Shown here: in pieces, positions 41,132-50,141 of the stretch
How positions within the stretch are numbered: the stretch's first letter is position 1
How the letters are laid out: the number at the start of each line of letters is the position of its first letter
Source: Lachnospiraceae bacterium
GTDB taxonomy: Bacteria > Bacillota > Clostridia > Lachnospirales > Lachnospiraceae
Assembly (NCBI GenBank): GCA_030825115.1
Contig: JAPJQL010000015.1
Coordinates: forward strand, 4,828 to 68,827
Direction of reading: 5' to 3'
DNA length: 64,000 nucleotides
The notes under the pieces: generated by a model
Seen by the model: only the letters and a program-made list of their open reading frames with translations
Told to the model about the DNA's origin: nothing
Databases searched by the model: none
Translations under genes and position numbers: made by a program

Positions 41132-42133
41132 ATGAATATAAAAGAAATTGCAAAACTTGCCGGAGTTTCAGTTGCCACAGTATCAAGAGTGATCAACAAT
41201 CCGGCTGCCGTAAGCGAAAAGAGCCGCACACGGGTCTTAGAGATCATGGAGGAGTATCATTATAAGCCAAACATCTTTGCCAGAGGATTAAACGCCAAGT
41301 CTACCAACACAATCGGCATCTTATGTCCGGAAATGAACGACATCAACCATGCGAAAGTAGTTTCAATCCTGGAGCATTTGCTGCGTAGCAACGGCTTTGA
41401 TTCCCTTCTCTGCTGTACAGGAGGATACCATCCTTATACAAAAAAAGTCGTGGATCTGCTGGCAGCAAAACAGGTTGATGCCATCCTGGCCATCGGTTCT
41501 TCCTGGGATGGCGCAAGTGACCTCCAGGCTTTCCAGTCTATTATCCCGCACATCCCTGTCATTGTACTCAACGGATACATAAGTGCTCCCGGCATCTACA
41601 ATATTTCCTGTGACGAAGAATCAGCCATCTACGAGTTGGTTGGCGGTCTCTTCCAAAACGGCTGCCGGAATATTTATTTCCTGGAGGACAACGACACTTA
41701 CAGCGCATATCAAAAACGCATCGGATTTAACCGTGCCGTCAAAGAGCTGGGCATTGCACATGGATGTGCCTGTATAAAGATCCCCCTGGATACACATGAA
41801 CTGATGAGTGCAAAAAAGCAGACGGAAGCCCTTCTCTCAAAAAAGACAGCGATTGATGCCATACTCTCTGCAGATGATATTCTGGCTGTCGGAGCACTTC
41901 AGGCGCTCAGCGCCGCCGGTCTCCGTATCCCTGTCATCGGTTTCAACAACTCTGATTATGCCATTTGCTGTACGCCAAATCTGACCAGCGTCGATAACCG
42001 GATGGATTTTATCTGCAAAACCGCAGTGGATACCATAATGTCCCTGCTGAATGGCGAGGAGGCCTTGGAACGGATTGTGATTTCCGCCAAACTGGTAGAA
42101 CGCGAAACATACCGCAGGCAATCAGTATCATAA
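41132..42133 (+). CDS. LacI family transcriptional regulator
   Basis: 333 residues from ATG 41132 (AAAGGA upstream; the frame is open to 41060 but starts inside the promoter). HTH MNIKEIAKLAGVSVATVSRVINNPAAVSEKSRTRVLEIMEEYHYKPN and hinge, then a periplasmic-binding-fold effector domain (IGILCPEMNDINHAKVVSILEHLL...VIGFNNSDYAICCTPNLTSVDNR). It should bind the CTAG-centred palindromes in its divergent intergenic region and repress the ABC/isomerase/cupin operon until its sugar-like ligand appears, which argues the imported compound has a sugar character. Confidence 0.94.
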   Translation: MNIKEIAKLAGVSVATVSRVINNPAAVSEKSRTRVLEIMEEYHYKPNIFARGLNAKSTNTIGILCPEMNDINHAKVVSILEHLLRSNGFDSLLCCTGGYHPYTKKVVDLLAAKQVDAILAIGSSWDGASDLQAFQSIIPHIPVIVLNGYISAPGIYNISCDEESAIYELVGGLFQNGCRNIYFLEDNDTYSAYQKRIGFNRAVKELGIAHGCACIKIPLDTHELMSAKKQTEALLSKKTAIDAILSADDILAVGALQALSAAGLRIPVIGFNNSDYAICCTPNLTSVDNRMDFICKTAVDTIMSLLNGEEALERIVISAKLVERETYRRQSVS

Positions 42134-42139
42134 GCCGCA

Positions 42140-42171
42140 AGGAGGCTGCAGCCTTACAACCGCAGCCTCCT
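42140..42171. terminator. hairpin between lacI-type gene and pepV
   Basis: AGGAGGCTGC/GCAGCCTCCT, 10-bp stem, 12-base loop, between convergent stops. T-tract weak on both sides. Confidence 0.65.
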
Positions 42172-42196
42172 CATCACTTCATCCGGTTCTATCCTA

Positions 42197-43600
42197 TCAG
42201 CCGCACAGCTCCACAATCACCTGCGCGAAGATCTTCGCACTCATCACCAGCTCATCCACTACCGCAAACTCATCCGCGCCGTGCATATGGTTATCCGTTC
42301 CCGGCATCGCCGCGCCGAACGCCACGCCATTCTTTAAATGGTGCACATAGGTACCGCCGCCGGTCGCCTGGCACTCGCCCTTCAGTCCGGTGTGGTCCTC
42401 GTACGCTTTGAGAAGCGTTTTTACAAACACGGAGTCTCCGTCCACGTGATGCGGCGGGATCATAGAATCGTTCAGCAGGGTGATTCCCGCTCCTGCCATC
42501 GCACTCTTGATCACATGCAGAACCGTCTCTTCCGTTGCACACACAGGGCAGCGACTGTCAAACTGGCCGTCCAGGCTGGTTCCGTCCACCGTCAGCATGC
42601 TGAACGCAAGGGTCAGACGCCCGGATATCTCATCTTCCATGTCAACACCCAGGGTCGTTCCGTTCACATCGCCGTGAGGCATCAGTTCCAGAACTTTTTT
42701 CAGCGTCTCAATCTGGGCGCACGGCGCAAACGGCAGACAGACCAACAATGTCAAAAGACCTGTGAGCGCATTGTTGCCGTCCTCCGGCGTAGACGCATGG
42801 GCGCCCGCGCCTGCTGCCGTGATGACACAGTGTGCTTCGGTGTAGGAAAACTGGAACTGGATTCCGGTCACTTTTTTCACTTCTTCTGCCGCCGCTTCCA
42901 GGGTATCGGCATCAAAACCCTCCACGGTTGCAGCCGCTTTTCCCGGAACTACGTTCACCTTGGTTCCGGCATTGATGGAAACCAGTCTCGGCAATGCCTC
43001 CGACGATTCAAATTCAGCGGTAAAATGTCCCTGCAGGCGTCCTTTCTCCGTATTGGTCACAGGATAGGATGCATCCGGGGAAAAGGTCATCGGGGCTTCT
43101 TTTTCAATCCTGTAATAATGGTCGATGTCGGAGCTTCCGCACTCTTCATCCGTGCCCATGATCAGGCGGACATTTTTCTTCAGCGGGATACCCAGCTCTT
43201 TGACCGCGCGCATGGCATACAGCGCCGCAACAGCCGGTCCTTTGTCATCCGCCGTGCCGCGTCCGTACAGCTTTCCGTCCTTTACAACCGGGTCGAAGGG
43301 CTCCGTCACTTCCCAGCCCTCGCCGGCAGGAACCACGTCAAGATGAGCCAAAATATCCAGCTGCTTTGGAAGTTCGTTCATATCCACACAGCCTACATAG
43401 CCGTCATAATCTACCACATCGAAGCCGTACCCCTCCGCCATATCAAGGGCCGCCTCCAGGCATTCGGCAGCTCCCGGTCCATATGGCATGCCCTCTTCAT
43501 ATGGCATCTTCTCACTGTTGATCCGGCACAGCTCACAGATATCTTCCAGCATCTCCTGGGTGTGCGCATCAATAAACGCGTCAATTTTTTCTCTGTACAT
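42197..43600 (-). CDS. pepV: Sapep/PepV family M20 dipeptidase
   Basis: 467 residues, normal length. Zinc-site motifs: HLDVVPAGEGW, GRGTADDKGP with the bridging Asp, DEECGSSD with catalytic Glu and metal Glu, SPDASYPV, and a C-terminal His in MPGTDNHMHGADE. Hydrolyses dipeptides in the cytosol. GGAGGGG lies before the ATG. Stand-alone gene convergent with the LacI-type gene. Confidence 0.93.
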   Translation of the reverse strand: MYREKIDAFIDAHTQEMLEDICELCRINSEKMPYEEGMPYGPGAAECLEAALDMAEGYGFDVVDYDGYVGCVDMNELPKQLDILAHLDVVPAGEGWEVTEPFDPVVKDGKLYGRGTADDKGPAVAALYAMRAVKELGIPLKKNVRLIMGTDEECGSSDIDHYYRIEKEAPMTFSPDASYPVTNTEKGRLQGHFTAEFESSEALPRLVSINAGTKVNVVPGKAAATVEGFDADTLEAAAEEVKKVTGIQFQFSYTEAHCVITAAGAGAHASTPEDGNNALTGLLTLLVCLPFAPCAQIETLKKVLELMPHGDVNGTTLGVDMEDEISGRLTLAFSMLTVDGTSLDGQFDSRCPVCATEETVLHVIKSAMAGAGITLLNDSMIPPHHVDGDSVFVKTLLKAYEDHTGLKGECQATGGGTYVHHLKNGVAFGAAMPGTDNHMHGADEFAVVDELVMSAKIFAQVIVELCG

Positions 43601-43661
43601 GTTTGGTATCCCCTCCGTGTTATGTTTTTTTATATTTCATGTGTATTGCCGTATCTGCAGG

Positions 43662-44108
43662 CTATTTTGACATCTCCGCAAGGATCTGGTTGACCAGCTT
43701 TCCGTCTGCCTTTCCTTTTACTTTCGGCATCAGGACCTTCATGATCTTTCCTTTGTCCGCGTTCGTCGGCTTCTCTATCTCAAGCTCTGCCAGCACGCCG
43801 TTTATCACCTCTTTGATCTGGTCTGCGCTCATATCTTCCGGCGCAAACTCCTTGTACACAGAAAGTCTTGCTCCTGCCTCCTTACGGATATCGTCCCGGT
43901 CCACCGGCGCAGTATCATACGTTTCCTGGGTCTGACGGATCTCCTTTTTCACGATCGCATTTTCTTCGTCCTCAGTCAGCGGTTCTCTCTTGTCAATCTC
44001 CGCGTTTTTCAGGGCAGAAAGCAACATCGACAGAGAATCTTTTCTCTCCTTGTCTTTTGCCTTCATCGCCTCCACCATCGCGGCTCTCACTACATCGATT
44101 TTGCTCAT
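43662..44108 (-). CDS. GatB/YqeY domain protein
   Basis: 148 residues from the ATG at 44108, 11 bases after AAGGAGG; a TTG nine bases earlier would lie only two bases from that site and is less likely. YqeY fold: SLSMLLSALKNAEIDKREPLTEDEENAIVKKEIRQTQE and ADKGKIMKVLMPKVKGKADGKLVNQILAEM. Related to the tail domain of GatB that contacts tRNA during amidation; the role of the free protein is unsettled. Follows prfC closely. Confidence 0.92.
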   Translation of the reverse strand: MSKIDVVRAAMVEAMKAKDKERKDSLSMLLSALKNAEIDKREPLTEDEENAIVKKEIRQTQETYDTAPVDRDDIRKEAGARLSVYKEFAPEDMSADQIKEVINGVLAELEIEKPTNADKGKIMKVLMPKVKGKADGKLVNQILAEMSK

Positions 44109-44148
44109 GGCAGCCAATCCCTCCTTATTTTCTTATCCGGGATCCTCT

Positions 44149-45741
44149 TTAATCCCGTCCAAACTCACTCAGCTTAAGTCCCGGGTTGCGGTCAAGCACC
44201 ATCCCCACGCTCCAGCTGTTGACAAACAACAGAAGCGGGTTGTCTTTCAAATCCTTGATCCGCTTCATGTCGGATGTACCCTGAATCTTTGCAACATCAA
44301 TCTCTTCTTTATTCTCGATCCAGCGGATATATTCATATGGCAGCTTCTCCAGCTTCACTTCCACATTGTATTCATTCTCCAGACGGTAGGTCAACACCTC
44401 AAACTGCAGCTCTCCGACGACGCCGACGATGATCTCCTCCATTCCGGTATTGAACTCCTGGAAAATCTGGATCGCGCCTTCCTGGGCGATCTGGCTTACG
44501 CCCTTTAAGAACTGCTTCCGCTTCATCGTATCCATCTGCCGCACCCTTGCAAAATGCTCCGGCGCAAAGGTCGGGATGCCTTCAAACTCAAATTTCTCAT
44601 TGGAAAGGCAGAGCGTATCTCCGATTGAAAAGATGCCCGGGTCGAATACGCCGATGATGTCTCCGGCATATGCCTCCTCCACGATCTTCCTGTCCTGGGC
44701 CATCATCTGCTGCGGCTGGGTCAAGCGGATCTTTCTGCCTCCCTGGATGTGGTTCACTTCCATCCCCGCCTCGAATTTGCCGGATGCGATCCTCATAAAT
44801 GCGATCCTGTCCCGGTGCGCCTTATTCATATTCGCCTGAATCTTAAATACAAAGGCGGAAAAGTCCTCTTTAAACGGGTCGATCACTCCGGTCTTGGTCC
44901 TTCTCGGAAGCGGAGACGTGGTCATGTTCAGGAAATGCTGCAAAAATGTCTCCACGCCGAAGTTGGTCAGCGCCGAGCCGAAGAATACCGGAGACAGATC
45001 CCCACGGCTTACCCGGTCTAAGTCAAATTCATCCGCCGCACCGTCCAACAGCTCAATCTCATCCATCAATTGCTCATGGTAGATACTTCCGATCGCCTGC
45101 TCCACCTCCGGCGAATCGATATCAAATGTCCGGGAGTCCACTTCCTTCTGCCCGCCCATCGCCGCCGTAAAGGTTGTGATCTGCCTGGAATTGCGGTCAT
45201 AGACGCCCTTAAAATTCTTCCCGCAGCCGATAGGCCAGTTGACCGGGCAGGTGCGGATACCGAGGACATTCTCAATCTCGTCCATCAGCTCAAACGGGTC
45301 CCTCGCCTCCCGGTCCATCTTGTTGATAAATGTAAAAATCGGGATTCCCCGCATGACACAGACCTTAAACAGCTTGATCGTCTGTGCCTCGACACCCTTA
45401 GAGCCGTCGATGACCATCACCGCGCTGTCCGCCGCCATCAGGGTCCGGTAAGTATCCTCCGAGAAGTCCTGATGTCCCGGGGTATCCAGAATATTGATAC
45501 AATATCCGTCATAGTTGAACTGCATAACCGAGGACGTAACCGAGATTCCTCTCTCCTTCTCAATCTCCATCCAGTCGGATACGGCATGCTTTGCCGCCTT
45601 CCGCCCTTTGACCGTTCCCGCCAGGTTGATAGCGCCTCCGTAGAGAAGGAATTTCTCAGTCAGGGTTGTCTTACCGGCATCCGGGTGGGAGATGATGGCA
45701 AATGTCCGTCGTTTCTTTATTTCTTCGTTGATATTAGACAA
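44149..45741 (-). CDS. prfC: peptide chain release factor 3
   Basis: 530 residues. GTPase that removes RF1/RF2 after peptide release. G1 SHPDAGKTTLTEK, G2 RGISVTSSV, G3 DTPGHQDF, G4 NKMDRE; then domain II and the RF3-specific C-terminus (GVVGELQFEVLTYRLENEYNVEVKLEKLPYEYIRW). The frame is open to 45756, but that upstream TTG forms part of a GGAGG site. The TTG at 45741, 8 bases after GGAGG, is the better start and gives an N-terminus of SNINEEIKKRRTFAIISHPD. Confidence 0.95.
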   Translation of the reverse strand: MSNINEEIKKRRTFAIISHPDAGKTTLTEKFLLYGGAINLAGTVKGRKAAKHAVSDWMEIEKERGISVTSSVMQFNYDGYCINILDTPGHQDFSEDTYRTLMAADSAVMVIDGSKGVEAQTIKLFKVCVMRGIPIFTFINKMDREARDPFELMDEIENVLGIRTCPVNWPIGCGKNFKGVYDRNSRQITTFTAAMGGQKEVDSRTFDIDSPEVEQAIGSIYHEQLMDEIELLDGAADEFDLDRVSRGDLSPVFFGSALTNFGVETFLQHFLNMTTSPLPRRTKTGVIDPFKEDFSAFVFKIQANMNKAHRDRIAFMRIASGKFEAGMEVNHIQGGRKIRLTQPQQMMAQDRKIVEEAYAGDIIGVFDPGIFSIGDTLCLSNEKFEFEGIPTFAPEHFARVRQMDTMKRKQFLKGVSQIAQEGAIQIFQEFNTGMEEIIVGVVGELQFEVLTYRLENEYNVEVKLEKLPYEYIRWIENKEEIDVAKIQGTSDMKRIKDLKDNPLLLFVNSWSVGMVLDRNPGLKLSEFGRD

Positions 45742-45773
45742 GGGTTCGTCCTCCAAATCTGTATTGTCCTGTA

Positions 45774-45788
45774 ACTGACCATGTCAGT
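45774..45788. repeat. palindrome in the prfC leader
   Basis: ACTGAC-CAT-GTCAGT, 6-bp arms, about 25-40 bases downstream of the predicted prfC transcription start. Could be an operator or small RNA hairpin; nothing links it to a regulator here. Confidence 0.35.
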
Positions 45789-45799
45789 CACCGTAATTC

Positions 45800-46615
45800 T
45801 CATCTTGTTTCAATCCATGATTGTACCAGAGAAATCCAGGTTTGACAACATGGTTCCACCAAACTTTCATTTCCGCCGCTGGTTTCCTCAATCGCCAGGG
45901 AAAGGCCGTGGCCTCCGGACGGATAGAGATGGAACTCAAAATTCACACCCGCGCGCTTTAGCGCTCCTGCCAGAAGCAGGCTGTTCTCCACCGGCACGTT
46001 CTCGTCGGTCAGCGTGTGCCACAAAAATACCGGCGGCATATCCGGGGTCACCTGTTTTTCCAGGGAGAACAGCTCCACCAGCTCCTCATCCGGATCTTCT
46101 CCCAGCAGTTTGTTCACCGAACCCTGATGCCGGTACTCTCCCGAAGAGATGACCGGATAGCAGAGGATCAGTCCATTGGGCTTAATCTCCTCCGGTGTCT
46201 TCCCGATCTCCCCATATACGTCCGGACGGTTCCAGAACGCGCCAAGGCTGCAGCTCAAATGCCCTCCTGCCGAAAATCCGCAGACAAGAATCCGGTCCGG
46301 GTCAACATGCCACTCCTGCGCGTGCTCCCGGATCGCCGCGACCGACAGCGCCAGTTCCCGCAAAGAAACCGGGAAGCGGTGAGGGGCAACGCTGTAATTG
46401 AGGATAAAGGCATGGCAGCCCATGCCGAGAAACCGCATGGCCACCGGCTCCTGCTCCCGGTCGGCGCAGTTCCAGTAGCCGCCTCCCGGCACTACGATGA
46501 CCGCCGTCCGCTTCCGCCCAGGCTCTGCCTTCAGATTGTCCAGGATATATGCAGAAAGCTTTGCCGGTCCCTCCTGCTGCCCCGGCGCCGTGATATCAAT
46601 AGTTTCGTATCTCAT
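45800..46615 (-). CDS. alpha/beta hydrolase (acetyl-esterase/BD-FAE-like)
   Basis: 271 residues. Oxyanion-hole loop VPGGGYWNC, nucleophile elbow GFSAGGH with Ser about 112, Asp in HTLTDENVPVENS and His in PSGGHGLSL. This set matches carbohydrate acetyl/feruloyl esterases of gut bacteria. No signal peptide, so the substrate would be an imported oligosaccharide or small ester. The stop overlaps the coaBC end region by 4 bases at the other side, an odd partner for a coenzyme A gene. Confidence 0.87.
   Translation of the reverse strand: MRYETIDITAPGQQEGPAKLSAYILDNLKAEPGRKRTAVIVVPGGGYWNCADREQEPVAMRFLGMGCHAFILNYSVAPHRFPVSLRELALSVAAIREHAQEWHVDPDRILVCGFSAGGHLSCSLGAFWNRPDVYGEIGKTPEEIKPNGLILCYPVISSGEYRHQGSVNKLLGEDPDEELVELFSLEKQVTPDMPPVFLWHTLTDENVPVENSLLLAGALKRAGVNFEFHLYPSGGHGLSLAIEETSGGNESLVEPCCQTWISLVQSWIETR
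45820..45848 (-). promoter_or_regulatory. promoter of prfC inside the esterase 3' end
   Basis: TTGTCA (45843-45848), 17-base spacer, TACAAT (45820-45825) on the minus strand. It lies within the last codons of the esterase gene, giving a leader of about 70 bases with the palindrome at 45774-45788. Confidence 0.6.
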
Positions 46616-47844
46616 CGTATTTCCCGTTCCTTTCCCGTGTTTTCATTCTGTTTCCCGCACAGCTCTTTGATCTGGTCCAACAGCCGGTGAGCCACCTCGT
46701 CCTTGCCCATAAGCTCCAGTTCCCTGACCTCGCCGCGGGTGATCACTGTCACCACGTTGGTATCCGTGCCAAAACCGGCGCCCTCTACCTTCAGATTATT
46801 GGCAACAATCATATCGATATTCTTCTTTTCCAGCTTGGCTTTCGAATTCTCCAGCATATTCTGGGTCTCCATGGAAAATCCGCACAAAACCTGCCCGGCT
46901 CTCCTATGGGCTCCCAGCCAGGCCAGGATATCGTCGGTCCGCTCCAGACTGATGCTCATATCTCCGTCTTTTTTCTTAGTCTTTTCCTTCCCCACATGAG
47001 GCGGGCGGTAATCGGCAACCGCCGCCGCTTTGACGATCACATCCTGCCCGGCGCTGATCTCCGTCACCGCCTCAAACATATCGCGGGCGCTGACCACCGG
47101 AACCAGCTTCACGCCAAGGGGCGCGGGAAGGTTCACCGGACCGCTGACCAGCGTCACTTCGGCCCCCCGCCTTGCTGCCGCCCGGGCGATGGCATAGCCC
47201 ATCTTTCCCGTAGAATGATTTGTGATATAGCGCACCGGGTCGATGGCTTCTCTGGTCGGCCCTGCCGTAACCAGGATCTTCTTCCCTGCCAGGTCCTTTT
47301 CACAGGCAATTTCCAGCATGATATGTTCGAACAATTCCGCCGGCTCCGGCATCTTTCCCGCGCCGGTGTCCCCGCACGCCAGATATCCGCATGCCGGCTC
47401 GATCACCTTCATCCCGTAGCCGCGGCAGATGTCCAGGTTGTCCTGTGTGACCGGGTTCTCATACATGCCGGTATTCATCGCCGGGACGATCAGCTTCGGT
47501 TTCCTGCACGCCAGAAATGTGGTCGTCAGCATATCATCCGCGATCCCATGCGCCACTTTGGCGACCACATTGGCCGTGGCAGGCGCGATCATAAACACAT
47601 CCGCCTTCTTCGCCAGTGCGATATGCTCGACATGAAATTCAAAATTCCGGTCAAAAGTGTCTACCAGGCACTTCGTCCCCGTCAGCGTCTCAAACGTAAC
47701 CGGCGTGATAAAATTCGTGGCATTTTTCGTCATGATGACCTCGACATTGGCGTGCTGTTTTTTCAGCATGCTTGCAAGGCCCGCTATCTTATATGCGGCA
47801 ATCCCGCCCGAGACTCCGAGCACTACCGTCTTTCCTTTCAGCAT
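46612..47844 (-). CDS. coaBC: bifunctional phosphopantothenoylcysteine decarboxylase/phosphopantothenate-cysteine ligase
   Basis: 410 residues from the ATG at 47844 (AGGAGG 7 bases upstream; the longer frame to 47928 lacks support). CoaC flavoprotein half: GVSGGIAAYK, the substrate-clamp PAMNTGMYENP and catalytic ACGYLACGDTGAGKMPEP. CoaB half: VTAGPTREAIDPVRYITNHSTGKMGYAIA. Makes 4'-phosphopantetheine from phosphopantothenate and cysteine. Divergent from coaX, which supplies phosphopantothenate, so two steps of CoA synthesis share one intergenic region. Confidence 0.97.
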   Translation of the reverse strand: MLKGKTVVLGVSGGIAAYKIAGLASMLKKQHANVEVIMTKNATNFITPVTFETLTGTKCLVDTFDRNFEFHVEHIALAKKADVFMIAPATANVVAKVAHGIADDMLTTTFLACRKPKLIVPAMNTGMYENPVTQDNLDICRGYGMKVIEPACGYLACGDTGAGKMPEPAELFEHIMLEIACEKDLAGKKILVTAGPTREAIDPVRYITNHSTGKMGYAIARAAARRGAEVTLVSGPVNLPAPLGVKLVPVVSARDMFEAVTEISAGQDVIVKAAAVADYRPPHVGKEKTKKKDGDMSISLERTDDILAWLGAHRRAGQVLCGFSMETQNMLENSKAKLEKKNIDMIVANNLKVEGAGFGTDTNVVTVITRGEVRELELMGKDEVAHRLLDQIKELCGKQNENTGKEREIR

Positions 47845-47981
47845 TCCAAACCTCCTGTTTTCTGCCGGCGCTTGTTTCTTTCCAGATACATGCAGAAATC
47901 CCTTCCGGCGGACATTGTGTTTCCACACAAAATATGTTAGGATTATAACACAAAAAGCCTGTCTTTGAAAGGAGTTCCCTT

Positions 47982-48752
47982 ATGATTTTAGCTATCGATA
48001 TGGGTAATACCAATATTGTCGTCGGAGGCATCGATTCCGAGCGGACTTATTTTGTAGAACGGATCACGACAAACCATGTAAAAACTGCGTTGGAGTACGC
48101 CGTCAACATCAAAAACATCATTGAAATCCACCAGATCGACAAGTCGCAGGTGGAAGGCGCCATCGTCTCCTCCGTCGTACCCCCGCTCAACGCCACGATC
48201 TCCTCCGCGATCAAGAAGATCTTCGGCTTCCGCCCGATGCTTGTGGGCGCGGGGATGAAGACCGGGCTGAACATCATCATGGACAACCCTAAGACCGTGG
48301 GAAGCGATATGATCGTGGACGCGGTAGCGGCAATCAAAGAATACCCCTGCCCGCTGATCATCATCGATATGGGAACCGCCACCACGATGTCTGTCGTGGA
48401 CCACGCAGGCAATTATATCGGAGGCGTCATCCTTCCCGGCCTCAAGGTCTCACTGGACTCCCTGAGCAGCAAGACCGCCCAGCTGCCGTTCATCAGCCTG
48501 GACATCCCGCAGAAGGTCATCGGGAAAAATACGATCGACTGCATGAGAAGCGGCATCATGTACGGGACCGCCGGTACGATCGACGGGATTTTAGACCGGA
48601 TGGAAAAAGAACTGGGAGAACCGCCGACCGTCCTTGCGACAGGCGGACTGTCACGGTTTATCGTTCCGCTCTGCAGGCATAAGATCATCTATGACGAAGC
48701 CCTGCTGCTCAAAGGCCTGTTGATCCTCTATCAGAAAAATCATGTGAACTGA
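47982..48752 (+). CDS. coaX: type III pantothenate kinase
   Basis: 256 residues. ASKHA-fold kinase for the first step of CoA synthesis. Phosphate 1 DMGNTNIVVGG, the catalytic-Asp region GSDMIVDAVAA, phosphate 2 DMGTATTMSVVD with GGVILPGLK, and GTAGTIDGILDRM. AAAGGAG precedes the ATG. CoaX enzymes are not inhibited by CoA, so control may be transcriptional through the shared coaBC/coaX promoter region. Confidence 0.97.
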   Translation: MILAIDMGNTNIVVGGIDSERTYFVERITTNHVKTALEYAVNIKNIIEIHQIDKSQVEGAIVSSVVPPLNATISSAIKKIFGFRPMLVGAGMKTGLNIIMDNPKTVGSDMIVDAVAAIKEYPCPLIIIDMGTATTMSVVDHAGNYIGGVILPGLKVSLDSLSSKTAQLPFISLDIPQKVIGKNTIDCMRSGIMYGTAGTIDGILDRMEKELGEPPTVLATGGLSRFIVPLCRHKIIYDEALLLKGLLILYQKNHVN

Positions 48753-48758
48753 CGCAAA

Positions 48759-48808
48759 ATACGCCCGGGACAAAAGAAGGCATCTGTCTTCTTACGTCCC
48801 GGGCGTAT
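48759..48808. terminator. hairpin between coaX and the TRAP operon
   Basis: ATACGCCCGGGAC (48759-48771) against GTCCCGGGCGTAT (48796-48808), with an inner AAGAAG/CTTCTT. Very stable, between convergent stops; no long T-tract. Confidence 0.8.
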
Positions 48809-48830
48809 CCGGTTCATAACCCTATAACAC

Positions 48831-50123
48831 TTAAAATATACTGTAGCCGAGAAGTCCCGGCAGCCAGGTCGTCAGCGGCCCCCACAGGCTGATTGCGATC
48901 AATACCACAATGTTACAGATCACAAACGGCAGCGCTCCTTTGAAGATTTCAAAAAGAGGCATCCGGTTGATCTTATTGCACGCATTCAGGCACATCCCCA
49001 CCGGCGGCGTCACCAGACCGATCGCAAGACCCGTGATCATCATCGCGCCAAACTGAAGCGGAGAAAAACCGTAGTTCTGCATAACCGGCAGCATGATCGG
49101 AGTCAGCAGAAGGATCGCCGGGCTCACATCGATAAAAGTACCGATCATCAGAATCATCACGTCAAACATCAGCGCAATTCCCCACGCCGGCATATTCAGC
49201 CCCATGAAAAATCCTGCAACGATCTGCGGAATCTTCTGCATCGTGAGAACCCAGGTGAAAATCGTCGTAAAACCGATGATCAGCATGATGGAAGAAGAGG
49301 AGATCAGCGTCTTTTTCAACGCATTCCACACGTCTTTCCATGTCAGCTCACGGTATACGAAGAATCCTACGATCATGGAATACAATACCGCAACTCCGGC
49401 GCTTTCCGAAGCCGTACACACGCCAAAAGATACACATACGATGATGAAGACAGGCATCAAAAGCGCCGGGATTCCCGACAGGATCGCCCGTACAAATTCC
49501 TTCATGACAAACGGGGTTCTCTTCGGATGCCAGTGCTTTTTATGGCTGATCCAGAAAACAAGGAAGAGCTGGGTCAGACCGATCAAAATCCCCGGCACAG
49601 CGCCCGCCATAAACAGCGCTCCGACAGAGGCGCCGGATATCATGGAGTAGACGATCATCGGCGTAGACGGCGGAATGATCATGCCCATCGTAGAGGAGGC
49701 GACCGTAATCCCAGCCGAAGCTGAAGGCGGATATCCCTGCTCCTCCATCGCCGGGATCAGGATACTTCCAAGCGCGGAAGTGTCTGCCACGGAAGAACCG
49801 GAAATGCCTCCAAATATCATGGACGCCACGATATTTACCTCGCCCAGCCCGCCGTGAAACGGGCGCAGAAGCTGGAGGCAGAAGTTGATGATACGCTTTG
49901 TGATCCCGCCGGTATTCATCAATTCGCCCGCCAGCATAAACAGCGGCATGGCGATCATCAGCTCACTGTACGCGCCGTTCCAGATCCGCTGCGGAACCAT
50001 GCTGATGAAGTTGGGTGCGTTCGTCGTGATATAAGTCACGCAGGAAGCGCCGATCGCAAAGGCCAGCGGCACGCCCAGAGCTGCGAAGAAAACCAGCAGC
50101 ACTAAAAGAATTATCATTGCCAT
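48831..50123 (-). CDS. TRAP transporter large permease (DctM), second system
   Basis: 430 residues, 12-helix DctM fold with MIFGGISGSSVADTSALGSILIPAMEEQGY and MGMIIPPSTPMIVYSMISGASVGALF. Last gene of a dctP-dctQ-dctM operon read leftward. Paralogous to the permease at 27607 but in a minimal operon without enzymes. Confidence 0.95.
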   Translation of the reverse strand: MAMIILLVLLVFFAALGVPLAFAIGASCVTYITTNAPNFISMVPQRIWNGAYSELMIAMPLFMLAGELMNTGGITKRIINFCLQLLRPFHGGLGEVNIVASMIFGGISGSSVADTSALGSILIPAMEEQGYPPSASAGITVASSTMGMIIPPSTPMIVYSMISGASVGALFMAGAVPGILIGLTQLFLVFWISHKKHWHPKRTPFVMKEFVRAILSGIPALLMPVFIIVCVSFGVCTASESAGVAVLYSMIVGFFVYRELTWKDVWNALKKTLISSSSIMLIIGFTTIFTWVLTMQKIPQIVAGFFMGLNMPAWGIALMFDVMILMIGTFIDVSPAILLLTPIMLPVMQNYGFSPLQFGAMMITGLAIGLVTPPVGMCLNACNKINRMPLFEIFKGALPFVICNIVVLIAISLWGPLTTWLPGLLGYSIF

Positions 50124-50141
50124 TAGATTTTCTCTCCTTTC

